DNA of 48,594 nucleotides from CAG-390 sp045541375 (GTDB taxonomy: Bacteria; Bacillota; Clostridia; Oscillospirales; CAG-272). The notes beneath the pieces are model-generated. The model saw nothing but the letters and a program-made list of their open reading frames with translations. It made no database searches and was not told the origin of the DNA. Of this stretch, positions 32,932 to 40,374 are shown one piece after another; positions within the stretch are counted from its first letter, which is position 1; every line of letters begins with the position of its first letter. The translations under genes were made by a program, and so were the position numbers. The stretch covers positions 1 through 48,594 of the forward strand of contig JAZQJB010000079.1 in the NCBI GenBank assembly GCA_045541375.1. The letters run 5' to 3'.

Positions 32932-33693
32932 ATGGAAAAGAATATCAAGATACTTATTGCAGATGAAAACGATAATGACCGCCGCAGACTTGCCGATGGG
33001 CTTCGCAGATCGGGCTTTCACAGAATAGATGAGGTGCAGAACGGCGAGGGCGTCATTGACCGCATTGCGGGCGGGAATTACGACATTGTTATAGTTGACG
33101 TATGGCTTTCAAAGCTTGACGGCATCGGGATCCTCCGTCAAAGCCGCGCTATCGACTTTGGCGGTGCGCTCCCTCCTCTCTTTATCGTGACCTCTTCGAT
33201 CTCAAGTCAGAACATTTTCGTCGATGCAATGAATGCGGGCGCGGCGCTTTGTCTGCTCAAGCCCATCGACCCCGCAAGCCTTGCCGAGCATCTGCAAAGT
33301 CTTGGACGCGACCGCGCGGTTCGTGAATCGGGAACACCCGACATTGAAACGCAGGTCACAAAGATCATTCACCAGATCGGCGTTCCCGCGCACATAAAGG
33401 GCTATCAGTATCTCCGCACGGCGATACTGCTGACGATACGCGACAGCGACGTGATCAATTCCGTGACGAAGGTTCTCTACCCCACCGTCGCGAAGAAATA
33501 TCAGACAACGACCTCGCGCGTTGAGAGAGCGATACGCCACGCCATTGAGGTTGCCTGGGATCGAGGCGACGTTGAAACGCTGAATTCCTATTTCGGTTAC
33601 ACTATTCAAAATGATCGCGGCAAGCCCACTAACAGCGAGTTTATTGCAATGATTGCCGATAATCTTCGTTTGAAATATAAGTTGTATAAATAA
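32932..33693 (+). CDS. spo0A: sporulation master regulator Spo0A
   Basis: Response regulator that, once phosphorylated, starts sporulation. The 253-residue protein has a receiver domain (1-125) with acidic residues in IADEND, the phospho-acceptor Asp56 in DIVIVDVW, VTSS at about 87-90 and the conserved Lys110. The C-terminal DNA-binding domain holds TKIIHQIGVPAHIKGYQYLR, TTTSRVERAIRHAIEVAW and KPTNSEFIAMIADNLRL, which are highly specific to Spo0A. GGAGGA lies upstream of ATG 32932. SpoIVB, its usual neighbour, is absent: the gene stands alone between a terminator and another promoter. Confidence 0.97.
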   Translation: MEKNIKILIADENDNDRRRLADGLRRSGFHRIDEVQNGEGVIDRIAGGNYDIVIVDVWLSKLDGIGILRQSRAIDFGGALPPLFIVTSSISSQNIFVDAMNAGAALCLLKPIDPASLAEHLQSLGRDRAVRESGTPDIETQVTKIIHQIGVPAHIKGYQYLRTAILLTIRDSDVINSVTKVLYPTVAKKYQTTTSRVERAIRHAIEVAWDRGDVETLNSYFGYTIQNDRGKPTNSEFIAMIADNLRLKYKLYK

Positions 33694-33695
33694 TC

Positions 33696-33724
33696 TTGAC
33701 AAATTGCGGATTTTGTTGTAAAAT
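33696..33724 (+). promoter_or_regulatory. promoter of the gene at 33754
   Basis: TTGACA (33696-33701), 17 bp, TAAAAT (33719-33724), starting 2 nt after the spo0A stop. It lets the downstream gene be transcribed independently of spo0A. Confidence 0.8.
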
Positions 33725-33753
33725 CATCTTATCACTTTTTTAGGAGTGCTACG

Positions 33754-34542
33754 ATGAAAAATTGCGACAAGATCTTTGAAATGCTGAAAAAGAATCAAAC
33801 GCTCGTTGCCGAGGCGACCGATCTGCTTCATATTCCCTACCCCGATCCCGTTTTTCGAGGTTTTCAAGGCGGATGCTCGGATGGCAATAGATATTATTAC
33901 CAGGTGCTTATGCACTATGAGCTTTCCGACCGATCGAAGGACTATTCCTGTATTGCAAAGGTCGATATGCAGACAAAGCAGGTTATCAAATACAGCGGAG
34001 TGTTGCACCTTGACCACGCTAACGATATAACTTATCACCCAAAGAAAAATCTTCTTATGGTGACCAACAACAAGCCGAATTACACGCGCATAACGCTTGT
34101 TGATCCCGATTCTCTTGAGATCGTTGGATACGAGGAATCACCCGTGCCGCTCTATGCTTTGGAATACAATCAAAGCAGAGATATGTTCGTTGCGGGAATT
34201 TCGGGAAAGCGCGAATTTTGCTTCCTTGACGGTGATTTGAAGCTCATTGATGACAAGACGTACCGAACCGTCGAATCGGACGACAGATGCACAAAGCAGG
34301 ATATTTGTGCCGACGACGATCTGCTCTACTTTATCCTTTGGGACGGCAAGCACAAGGATATGGAAGACTTTCAGAATCGAGTAACGATCTACGATTGGAA
34401 CGGTGAATATCGCGGCGTACTTGAATTCAATCTCGGTCCCGAAGAGCCCGAAAGTATTTCGATTCTTGACGGAGAGATATATGCCGTGGTTTCCAATAAG
34501 CGAGAGCCGGCTATATATCATTTTGAGCCGAAAATAAAATAG
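33754..34542 (+). CDS. uncharacterised protein, possibly beta-propeller-like
   Basis: I do not recognise this 262-residue protein. It has no signal peptide or membrane segment. Repeating strand-turn elements (YSCIAKVDMQTKQVIKYSGV, LLMVTNNKPNYTRITLVDPD, CFLDGDLKLIDDKTYR, VTIYDWNGEYRGVL) look like blades of a beta-propeller, as in NHL or SMP-30-like proteins; that fold is my inference. AGGAG lies 7 nt before ATG 33754. It has its own promoter and a strong bidirectional terminator at 34542-34571, so it is a single-gene transcript. Nothing around it indicates a function. Confidence 0.75.
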   Translation: MKNCDKIFEMLKKNQTLVAEATDLLHIPYPDPVFRGFQGGCSDGNRYYYQVLMHYELSDRSKDYSCIAKVDMQTKQVIKYSGVLHLDHANDITYHPKKNLLMVTNNKPNYTRITLVDPDSLEIVGYEESPVPLYALEYNQSRDMFVAGISGKREFCFLDGDLKLIDDKTYRTVESDDRCTKQDICADDDLLYFILWDGKHKDMEDFQNRVTIYDWNGEYRGVLEFNLGPEEPESISILDGEIYAVVSNKREPAIYHFEPKIK

Positions 34543-34571
34543 ATAAAAGCCTCGCAAGCGAGGCTTTTATC
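34542..34571. terminator. bidirectional terminator between convergent genes
   Basis: GATAAAAGCCTCGC-AA-GCGAGGCTTTTATC is a perfect 14-bp stem with T-rich flanks on both sides. It serves the gene at 33754 (plus) and the end of the DUF4129-like gene (minus), whose stop codon lies in the right arm. Confidence 0.9.
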
Positions 34572-35247
34572 TTTTCTTTTTTCTCTTCTTATCTACCAGT
34601 TCGTCAAGTTCTTCGACGGTTTCGTTGGTGATCGGCTCGGTGCCGCCGGAGTAGCGGGCGGCGGTGTAGGTGTCAAAGAGGGTGTGTTCGAGGTCTTCGT
34701 GCGCGAGGTCGCGCTCCATTTTGGCGGGGGTGTATTTGGGGGCGATGCGGTAGCCCTCGCGGATCTTGCCAAACATAAATTCGGTGAAGATATAGCGGAT
34801 GCGGGTGGCGTTGTCGGCGTCGTTCCACGGGTGGGGATTCTTCATCTTGTTGCGGCGGCGTTTTGAGCCGATTCGCTCCTTGAAGACGAAATCACGTTCG
34901 TCCTCGCCTTTGACGCGTTTGCGCTCGAATCCGAGTTTTTTTGCGACTCTTTTGACGATCTTATCAAAGAATTGCGATATTGCTTTTGATATACGCGAGG
35001 TGATCTTCGATATTTTTTCGCGCATTTTGCGGTCGAACATCTTTTTGAGTGACTTCCAGCCGAGCCACAGTCCGCCGCCGAACATTACAAGCGCGATACC
35101 TTGCAGGACGTAATTTCCTATCGAAAGCGTGAAGATCAGCGCGCCGTAAAAGACGGAAAAGATGTAGATGATCGTGAGCACGACGCGGATCGGTGAAAAG
35201 CCGCGTGATTCTTTAAGTGCGGTTATGATTCCTTTTAGCTTATTCAT
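34567..35247 (-). CDS. DUF4129-like membrane protein of the MoxR cluster
   Basis: From ATG 35247 (AGGAGG upstream) the protein has 226 residues; the frame back to 35334 is inside the DUF58 gene. Two membrane helices lie at about 20-60, then a basic linker, then NDADNATRIRYIFTEFMFGK and KYTPAKMERDLAHEDLEHTL. The latter resembles the C-terminal DUF4129 domain that follows the transglutaminase in TgpA-type proteins, but here no transglutaminase is present. It overlaps the DUF58 stop by 8 nt and is the last gene of the four-gene MoxR operon. Function unknown. Confidence 0.75.
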   Translation of the reverse strand: MNKLKGIITALKESRGFSPIRVVLTIIYIFSVFYGALIFTLSIGNYVLQGIALVMFGGGLWLGWKSLKKMFDRKMREKISKITSRISKAISQFFDKIVKRVAKKLGFERKRVKGEDERDFVFKERIGSKRRRNKMKNPHPWNDADNATRIRYIFTEFMFGKIREGYRIAPKYTPAKMERDLAHEDLEHTLFDTYTAARYSGGTEPITNETVEELDELVDKKRKKKR

Positions 35248-36433
35248 TTTCCGCCTCCTCGCTGAAAAAGAGTTCGGGGAGCGAATACACGCGGACACCG
35301 TTGCCTCTGCGCTCAAGCTCGAAGGCACGGGCATCGGTCTCGGGTGTCTGACAGAGGACGAAGATCAGGATCTCCGCGCTGTTTTCTCCCGTTTCAAGAA
35401 GTTCGTCAAGAAGTGCGGGGAAAGAGCCTCCGTCGGCGGCTCGCATTGATGCCATAGTCTTGAAAATATCAAGCATATGCGGCTCTCCGCCTTCAAGCGG
35501 GAATCTTTGCAGCATCGTGCCGTCCTGCCCCTTGCAGTTGGCGAAATAGCCGACGCTGTAGCCATCGTATATCGCTTGTCTGATGATGTACGCGGAATAG
35601 GAAAGGGCGAGCTCGGTGAGGCGTTCGTATTCCTCGCCGTCGATGCCGCAGTCGCGCTCGAGGTGGTAGTCCATAAACACGCAAAGGCGGCGAGCGGCGC
35701 AAAAATCGCGGTCGTTGACCATCAGCGGAGTTGCACTTCTGCGCGAACCGAGCCAGGTCTTGGCGCTCGCTTTGAAATTGATCTGCGAAACGGGATCGCC
35801 GAAGCGATAGTCTCGGACACCCGAAAGCGAGAAAGGATCGGCAAAGAGCTGGCGGAGAGCTCTTTCTTCTCCCTGCATCATACTGACTGCGGGGAGCGCG
35901 GGATCGATCTCGAAGGGGCGCGGATAAACGTATATATCGGCGGGGCATTCAAAAACTTCCTCGCCGAGTTTTTTGCGCACTATCGCGCTTTGGAGCTTAT
36001 AATGCCCACGCCTGAGGCAGGTCAGCTTGTGACGGCGGCGGATTCGCATATAGGGCCAAAGGTTGAAGCGGCTGATAAAATACTGCATTCCGTCCTTTTT
36101 GGGAGGCTCAAATCCCGAAAGACGGAGCTCGTTATAGAGATATGCTTCAATATCGACTGCAAGAAGCGGGAAGAAGCCGTTATTGACTACGGTTTCGATC
36201 AGCTCGACTTCGTCGCCCGCATAGACACCCTTTTCGGTGAATTCACGCGAATACGAGATGTTTTTCAGATTCTTTTCGCGCAGGCGGAGGTAGATCTTCC
36301 ACAAGATCCACAGCACAAGCGCCACAACAAGAGTCCAAAAAACATAAGGGAACACGGGGGATTGAAGGAACTTGACGAAGCCTTCGATGAGCCCTGCAAG
36401 CAGTCGGAGAAAAACGTCAACTACGGAGTTCAT
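35240..36433 (-). CDS. DUF58 domain protein, membrane-anchored
   Basis: The 397-residue protein has one N-terminal membrane region (about 25-48), a beta-rich middle (EFTEKGVYAGDEVELIETVV), then the DUF58 signature GVRDYRFGDPVSQINFKASA. DUF58 has a von Willebrand-like fold in relatives, and such proteins are usually partners of MoxR ATPases. It starts at ATG 36433, sharing a base with the moxR stop (TGATG), so translation is coupled. It probably presents a metal- or peptide-binding surface to MoxR; the client is unknown. Confidence 0.9.
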   Translation of the reverse strand: MNSVVDVFLRLLAGLIEGFVKFLQSPVFPYVFWTLVVALVLWILWKIYLRLREKNLKNISYSREFTEKGVYAGDEVELIETVVNNGFFPLLAVDIEAYLYNELRLSGFEPPKKDGMQYFISRFNLWPYMRIRRRHKLTCLRRGHYKLQSAIVRKKLGEEVFECPADIYVYPRPFEIDPALPAVSMMQGEERALRQLFADPFSLSGVRDYRFGDPVSQINFKASAKTWLGSRRSATPLMVNDRDFCAARRLCVFMDYHLERDCGIDGEEYERLTELALSYSAYIIRQAIYDGYSVGYFANCKGQDGTMLQRFPLEGGEPHMLDIFKTMASMRAADGGSFPALLDELLETGENSAEILIFVLCQTPETDARAFELERRGNGVRVYSLPELFFSEEAENE

Positions 36434-37398
36434 CAGAGATTTTCAAAGACGGCTTCGGTGGGAACGCGGGTGGATTTGATGATGTTTTCAACGATCTCGC
36501 CGACAGCGTTCTTTCTGATCCTTGCGGCGGATTCGAGCATTATGCGGTGCTCGAGAACGGGATGGGCGGCGCGCTGAATATCGTCGGGAAGAACGTAAGA
36601 ACGTCCCGAGATTGCGGCGTATCCCTTTGCCGCCTTCATCAGCGCAAGCGCGCCACGGGGGCTGACGCCGAGGACGACGTGGGGGTAGGATCGTGTCGCT
36701 TCGACTATGTAGGAAATGTATTCCATAAGCTCGGGGCAGATGTAGATCTCGGGGAGCGCCTTGATAGCCTCGCAGAGCTCCTCCTCGCTGACAACGGCTT
36801 CGAGCTCATCAAGAGGGCTTGCCTTATCAAAACGCGCCAGAATGCCCACGTTTTCGGCGTGGGAGGGGTATTCCATTCTTCCCTTCATAAGGAATCGGTC
36901 AAGCTGTGCTTCGGGAAGCGGGAAGGTACCAAGAGTTTCGACGGGGTTCTGCGTTGCGATAACCATAAAGGGATCGGAGAGGCGCATTGTTTTGCCGTCG
37001 ATGGTTGCCTGACGCTCCTCCATACACTCGAGCAGACCCGACTGCGTTTTCGGGGTCGCACGGTTGATCTCGTCGGCGAGAAGAATGTTGGTGAATACGG
37101 GACCGGGAACGAATTCGAACTCGGATGATTTCATATTGAAAAAGTTAATACCGGTGATGTCGGAGGGGAGAAGGTCGGGGGTGAACTGAATGCGTTTGAA
37201 ATCGCAGCCCACGCTCGCGGCGAGGGATTTGATAAGCACCGTCTTGCCCGTGCCGGGAACGTCCTCAAGAAGAACGTGACCGCCCGCAAGAAGCGCGACG
37301 CAGATCATATCTATTGTCTCGGTCTTGCCGACGATTACCTTTCCGATATTCTCTTTGATTCGGGTATATACGCTTGTGATAAGCTCGGTATTTGCCAT
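36433..37398 (-). CDS. MoxR-family AAA+ ATPase
   Basis: Chaperone-type ATPase that in other bacteria helps mature or activate partner proteins, often envelope or metal-dependent ones. The 321-residue protein has Walker A EDVPGTGKTVLIKS, Walker B NILLADEINRATPKTQ, sensor 1 IATQNPVE and a C-terminal lid with GVSPRGALALMKAA. These are MoxR hallmarks. GGAGG lies 5 nt before ATG 37398, and the gene follows the CpsB-like gene by 12 nt. The client of this cluster cannot be read from the sequence. Confidence 0.94.
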   Translation of the reverse strand: MANTELITSVYTRIKENIGKVIVGKTETIDMICVALLAGGHVLLEDVPGTGKTVLIKSLAASVGCDFKRIQFTPDLLPSDITGINFFNMKSSEFEFVPGPVFTNILLADEINRATPKTQSGLLECMEERQATIDGKTMRLSDPFMVIATQNPVETLGTFPLPEAQLDRFLMKGRMEYPSHAENVGILARFDKASPLDELEAVVSEEELCEAIKALPEIYICPELMEYISYIVEATRSYPHVVLGVSPRGALALMKAAKGYAAISGRSYVLPDDIQRAAHPVLEHRIMLESAARIRKNAVGEIVENIIKSTRVPTEAVFENL

Positions 37399-37410
37399 TG
37401 TTGCCTCCGT

Positions 37411-38106
37411 TTATTTTGTGATTTTAATTGCGCCCGCAAGATAGTGTGCGCTCGATTCGGCGAGAGTTGCGGCTCTTGCACCGAGAATTGAATGCAGTTT
37501 AATTATTTTTTCGTGCGCCCGCTTTTCGTCGGCGGCAAAATTGCTTGCCACGCCGACTATGTTTCCGCCGTCGATCCAATCAAAGAATCGGTTGCGACGC
37601 AAGAGATTGGTCACGCCGAGGAGTGCGGATGCATCAATGATGCCCTTATAGCCAAGCTTGAAGAGATCCTTTACGTATCCCTCGGGGCAACGGTCGATGT
37701 GCGAGATCAGGATCTCGTAATCTGCCATTTTGATGGCATAAAGCGTGTCAAGCAGGTTGGTTTCCCAGATGCCCTCGGGCATATCGACGATTATCGTTCG
37801 TGTGCCGTAAATCGCAAGCGAGCCGATGTCGGATATGTACTTCAGCCGCTCGTCAAGGTAGACCTCACTTCCGAGATAGAGCACGGGGCACTTTTTCGGC
37901 ATATTCTCCGAAAGGGTGTAAAGGATCTGCTCGCGAAGCGCGGTGAATTCCGCGACGCTCATTTTTGCGGGGTAATAGCGCGGAGTCAGCACGGCAGCCG
38001 CAACGCCCGCGGAATAAAGTGTACGGAGTCTGTCAGCGCATATTTCGACATCCTTTGAGCCGCCGACAAAGCCGGGCAGCACATTGCCGCCAAGATCGAT
38101 CTGCAT
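37411..38106 (-). CDS. CpsB/YwqE-like PHP-fold protein lacking metal ligands (probable pseudoenzyme)
   Basis: The 231-residue protein follows the pattern of PHP-fold tyrosine phosphatases of the CpsB/CapC type, but key ligands are replaced. The family HxHxLPGxDDG is here DLGGNVLPGFVGGSKD, so both His are gone; TPHY is TPRYYP; and the C-terminal DxH region reads ASNFAAD. GSEVYLDE and SHIDRCPEG still match the fold, and one His remains in the latter. A pseudoenzyme or a scaffold is therefore likely. GGAG precedes ATG 38106. It is first in the operon with MoxR, DUF58 and DUF4129. The fold assignment is by eye only. Confidence 0.65.
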   Translation of the reverse strand: MQIDLGGNVLPGFVGGSKDVEICADRLRTLYSAGVAAAVLTPRYYPAKMSVAEFTALREQILYTLSENMPKKCPVLYLGSEVYLDERLKYISDIGSLAIYGTRTIIVDMPEGIWETNLLDTLYAIKMADYEILISHIDRCPEGYVKDLFKLGYKGIIDASALLGVTNLLRRNRFFDWIDGGNIVGVASNFAADEKRAHEKIIKLHSILGARAATLAESSAHYLAGAIKITK

Positions 38107-38144
38107 CTTCTCCGCCCTCTCTTTCTTAATTGCATAATAATATA

Positions 38145-38173
38145 ATTATGTACTATTTTTTGCGTTTTGTCAA
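38145..38173 (-). promoter_or_regulatory. promoter of the CpsB-like/MoxR operon
   Basis: TTGACA (38173-38168), 17 bp, CATAAT (38150-38145) on the minus strand. It is divergent from the asparaginase promoter; the two -35 boxes are 19 bp apart, so one regulator could affect both. Confidence 0.8.
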
Positions 38174-38192
38174 GTCTTTTTGTGTAAAATAC

Positions 38193-38221
38193 TTGTCAGG
38201 ACGGCAAAAGAGTGGTATAAT
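38193..38221 (+). promoter_or_regulatory. promoter of the asparaginase gene
   Basis: TTGTCA (38193-38198), 17 bp, TATAAT (38216-38221), divergent from the MoxR operon promoter. Confidence 0.85.
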
Positions 38222-38250
38222 TATATTATTAAACCTAAAGGACGACAAAA

Positions 38251-39240
38251 ATGAAGCATATACTCCTTATCACAACGGGCGGAACGATCGCATCCGCCGC
38301 GGGCGCGGACGGTCTTGTCCCAACAGTTTCGGGTGAGCGTCTGCTTGAACACATTCCCGAGGTGCGCGACGTTTGCCGCGTGAGCGTTACCTCTCTTTTC
38401 AATCTTGACAGCACCAATATGCGACCGGAATACTGGCTGAAGTTGGCGGGAAAGATCCGCGAAGAATATTTCAATTACGACGGTTTTGTTATCACGCACG
38501 GCACAGACACGATGGCATATGCCGCTTCCCTGCTCCATTTTCTCATTCAGAACAGCCAGAAGCCAATCGTGCTGACCGGCGCACAGACGCCTATGGAGAG
38601 CCGCGACACCGACGCACGAGAGAATCTGCGCGACGCATTCATTTACGCCGCAGACGATGACGCCTGCGGAATTCACGTTGTTTTCGATGGCAAGATCATC
38701 TGCGCACCGAGAGCGAGAAAGAACAGAACGAGAAGTGCGAATGCTTTTTCAAGCGTCGATTACCCTGAGATCGGATTTATCCGCGGCGGTGCTATGAGAT
38801 ACTACATCAAGGAAAAATTCTCCGAGCCCACGAGGTTTTATAACGAGATCGACACAAACGTGATGCTCATCAAGCTCACGCCGGGTATGAGCGCGGATAT
38901 TTTCGACTACGTCGCCGAGCGCGCACACGCAGTTATTATCGAAAGCTTTGGCGTCGGCGGTCTTCCCTACTACGATAACGACGAATTTGCGGACAAGATC
39001 GAAATGCTTATCAAAAAAGGCGTGCGAATCGTTATCACCACGCAGGTGCCTCACGAGGGCAGCGACATGTCGATCTATCAGGTCGGACTCCGCATCAAGC
39101 AGAAATACGAGCTCCCCGAAGCTTACAGCATGACTACCGAAACCGTGCTCGCCAAGGTCATGTGGGCTCTCCCGCAGTCGAAGACGGCGGAGGAGTTTGC
39201 GAAGATCATCAATACGCCGGTTGGATGCGATATAATATAA
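38251..39240 (+). CDS. ansA: L-asparaginase (cytoplasmic, type I-like)
   Basis: Hydrolyses L-asparagine to aspartate and ammonia. The 329-residue protein has the first active-site motif ITTGGTIAS with the nucleophile Thr12, and the second, ITHGTDTMAY, with Thr85-Asp86. SSLHFLIQNS-type helices and LTGAQTPMESRDTDARENL follow. The absence of a signal peptide points to a cytoplasmic enzyme. AAAGGA precedes ATG 38251. It is a single-gene transcript between its own promoter and a terminator at 39244-39269. Confidence 0.95.
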   Translation: MKHILLITTGGTIASAAGADGLVPTVSGERLLEHIPEVRDVCRVSVTSLFNLDSTNMRPEYWLKLAGKIREEYFNYDGFVITHGTDTMAYAASLLHFLIQNSQKPIVLTGAQTPMESRDTDARENLRDAFIYAADDDACGIHVVFDGKIICAPRARKNRTRSANAFSSVDYPEIGFIRGGAMRYYIKEKFSEPTRFYNEIDTNVMLIKLTPGMSADIFDYVAERAHAVIIESFGVGGLPYYDNDEFADKIEMLIKKGVRIVITTQVPHEGSDMSIYQVGLRIKQKYELPEAYSMTTETVLAKVMWALPQSKTAEEFAKIINTPVGCDII

Positions 39241-39243
39241 AGC

Positions 39244-39269
39244 AAAGGATCTCCCTCGGGAGATCCTTT
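39244..39269. terminator. bidirectional terminator between asparaginase and DUF4349 genes
   Basis: AAAGGATCTCCC-TC-GGGAGATCCTTT is a perfect 12-bp stem in the 34-nt gap between convergent genes. The T tails are short on both sides. Confidence 0.82.
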
Positions 39270-39274
39270 ACTAT

Positions 39275-40231
39275 TTACTTATTCTCTTCCTGCTCTTCCT
39301 GCTTTTTCTTCTTATTCTTCCTATTGACAACAATAACGATAATAACTATCACCGCAGGGATGCCGGGGAAAATTAGGAGAGTGGGGATCGCAGAAACGAG
39401 GAATACGGTAAAGTCCATAAAGCCTTCGCCGAAGTCCTGCCAGCTTTCAACGAACGCCTCTGCTATTCTTTCGCCGAAGGTGGGTTCATCGTCCTTGATG
39501 GGAGTATACTCGACGACTTCGCTGACGGTCAGATTGACGGTTGAATATGCTACCTGTCCGTCATAGGATTTGAGGATAGCGGCGTATTCGGCGATCTGCT
39601 GCTCGGTTTCGGAGATCTTCTTCTGGAGGGTGTACCAGAAATCGTAATCCTTGGCGGTGTCGATCGACGCCATCATTGCAAGCAGGCTTTCGCGCTCGGT
39701 TTCGAGGGTCTTCATTCTCGCCTCGATGCTGTAATATGCTTCGCTGACGTCCTGCTGCGTCGAGGAGCTTGTCGTGACGTTCAAGGAACCGCCGATCTGC
39801 GAGATAAAGGCGTCGAGGTTTTCAGCGGGGATCTTGATGACGAAATATGCCTCGCGGCTGTAGCCCTTGCCCGAATAGCTGTAGGACGGACCTGTGACGC
39901 GGGATTCGCTGACGTAGCCGCCGTATGCCGCGATCGAAGAATTGATCGCAGAAACTGCTGCGTCGTATTCCTTGGTCTCGCCGTGAACGGTGAAGGTGCG
40001 GATGATCTTGCGGGTGGTTTGCGTTTCATTCGGAGTATTGGGGATGGATGCATCGGGAGCATAGGAAACTCCGCCCGAGGGTTCGCCTTTTTCGGGTGCA
40101 ATCTCCATATCATCCATCATATCTCCCGCATAATTGCCCGAACTTGCCGAGCAGGAAGCGAAGAGGGGGATGATGATCACAGCAGCCAAAATTATGGCGA
40201 ACAAAGAAACGTAACGTATTGTCTTTTTCAT
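39275..40231 (-). CDS. DUF4349 lipoprotein with C-terminal membrane helix
   Basis: The 318-residue protein has a lipoprotein signal (MKKTIRYVSLFAII, lipobox LFASC at about 23-27), a Pro/Asn-rich linker, then a DUF4349 domain with an anti-sigma-like coiled segment (SIEARMKTLETERESLLAMM). A C-terminal helix (about 280-305) is followed by a Lys/Glu-rich cytoplasmic tail. DUF4349 proteins have no settled function; the topology suggests an envelope sensor or anchor. AGGAGA precedes ATG 40231. It is transcribed alone from a consensus promoter at 40297-40325. Confidence 0.88.
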   Translation of the reverse strand: MKKTIRYVSLFAIILAAVIIIPLFASCSASSGNYAGDMMDDMEIAPEKGEPSGGVSYAPDASIPNTPNETQTTRKIIRTFTVHGETKEYDAAVSAINSSIAAYGGYVSESRVTGPSYSYSGKGYSREAYFVIKIPAENLDAFISQIGGSLNVTTSSSTQQDVSEAYYSIEARMKTLETERESLLAMMASIDTAKDYDFWYTLQKKISETEQQIAEYAAILKSYDGQVAYSTVNLTVSEVVEYTPIKDDEPTFGERIAEAFVESWQDFGEGFMDFTVFLVSAIPTLLIFPGIPAVIVIIVIVVNRKNKKKKQEEQEENK

Positions 40232-40296
40232 GATAATTCTCCTTTTCCGGTTGATGCCCGGCGTTGCCGGTTAGGTTTTCGGTTATTTCTGTTTCT

Positions 40297-40325
40297 ATTA
40301 TATCACGTATTATATGAATTGTCAA
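40297..40325 (-). promoter_or_regulatory. consensus promoter of the DUF4349 gene
   Basis: TTGACA (40325-40320), 17 bp, TATAAT (40302-40297) on the minus strand, just downstream of the valS terminator. Confidence 0.9.
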
Positions 40326-40331
40326 CAAAAA

Positions 40332-40366
40332 TATGTGCGGCACGTCAAAGCGACGTGCCGCACATA
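40332..40366 (-). terminator. valS terminator
   Basis: TATGTGCGGCACGTC-(5 nt)-GACGTGCCGCACATA is a perfect 15-bp stem followed on the minus strand by TTTTTG. It begins 8 nt after the valS stop. Confidence 0.92.
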
Positions 40367-40374
40367 TAAATTAT

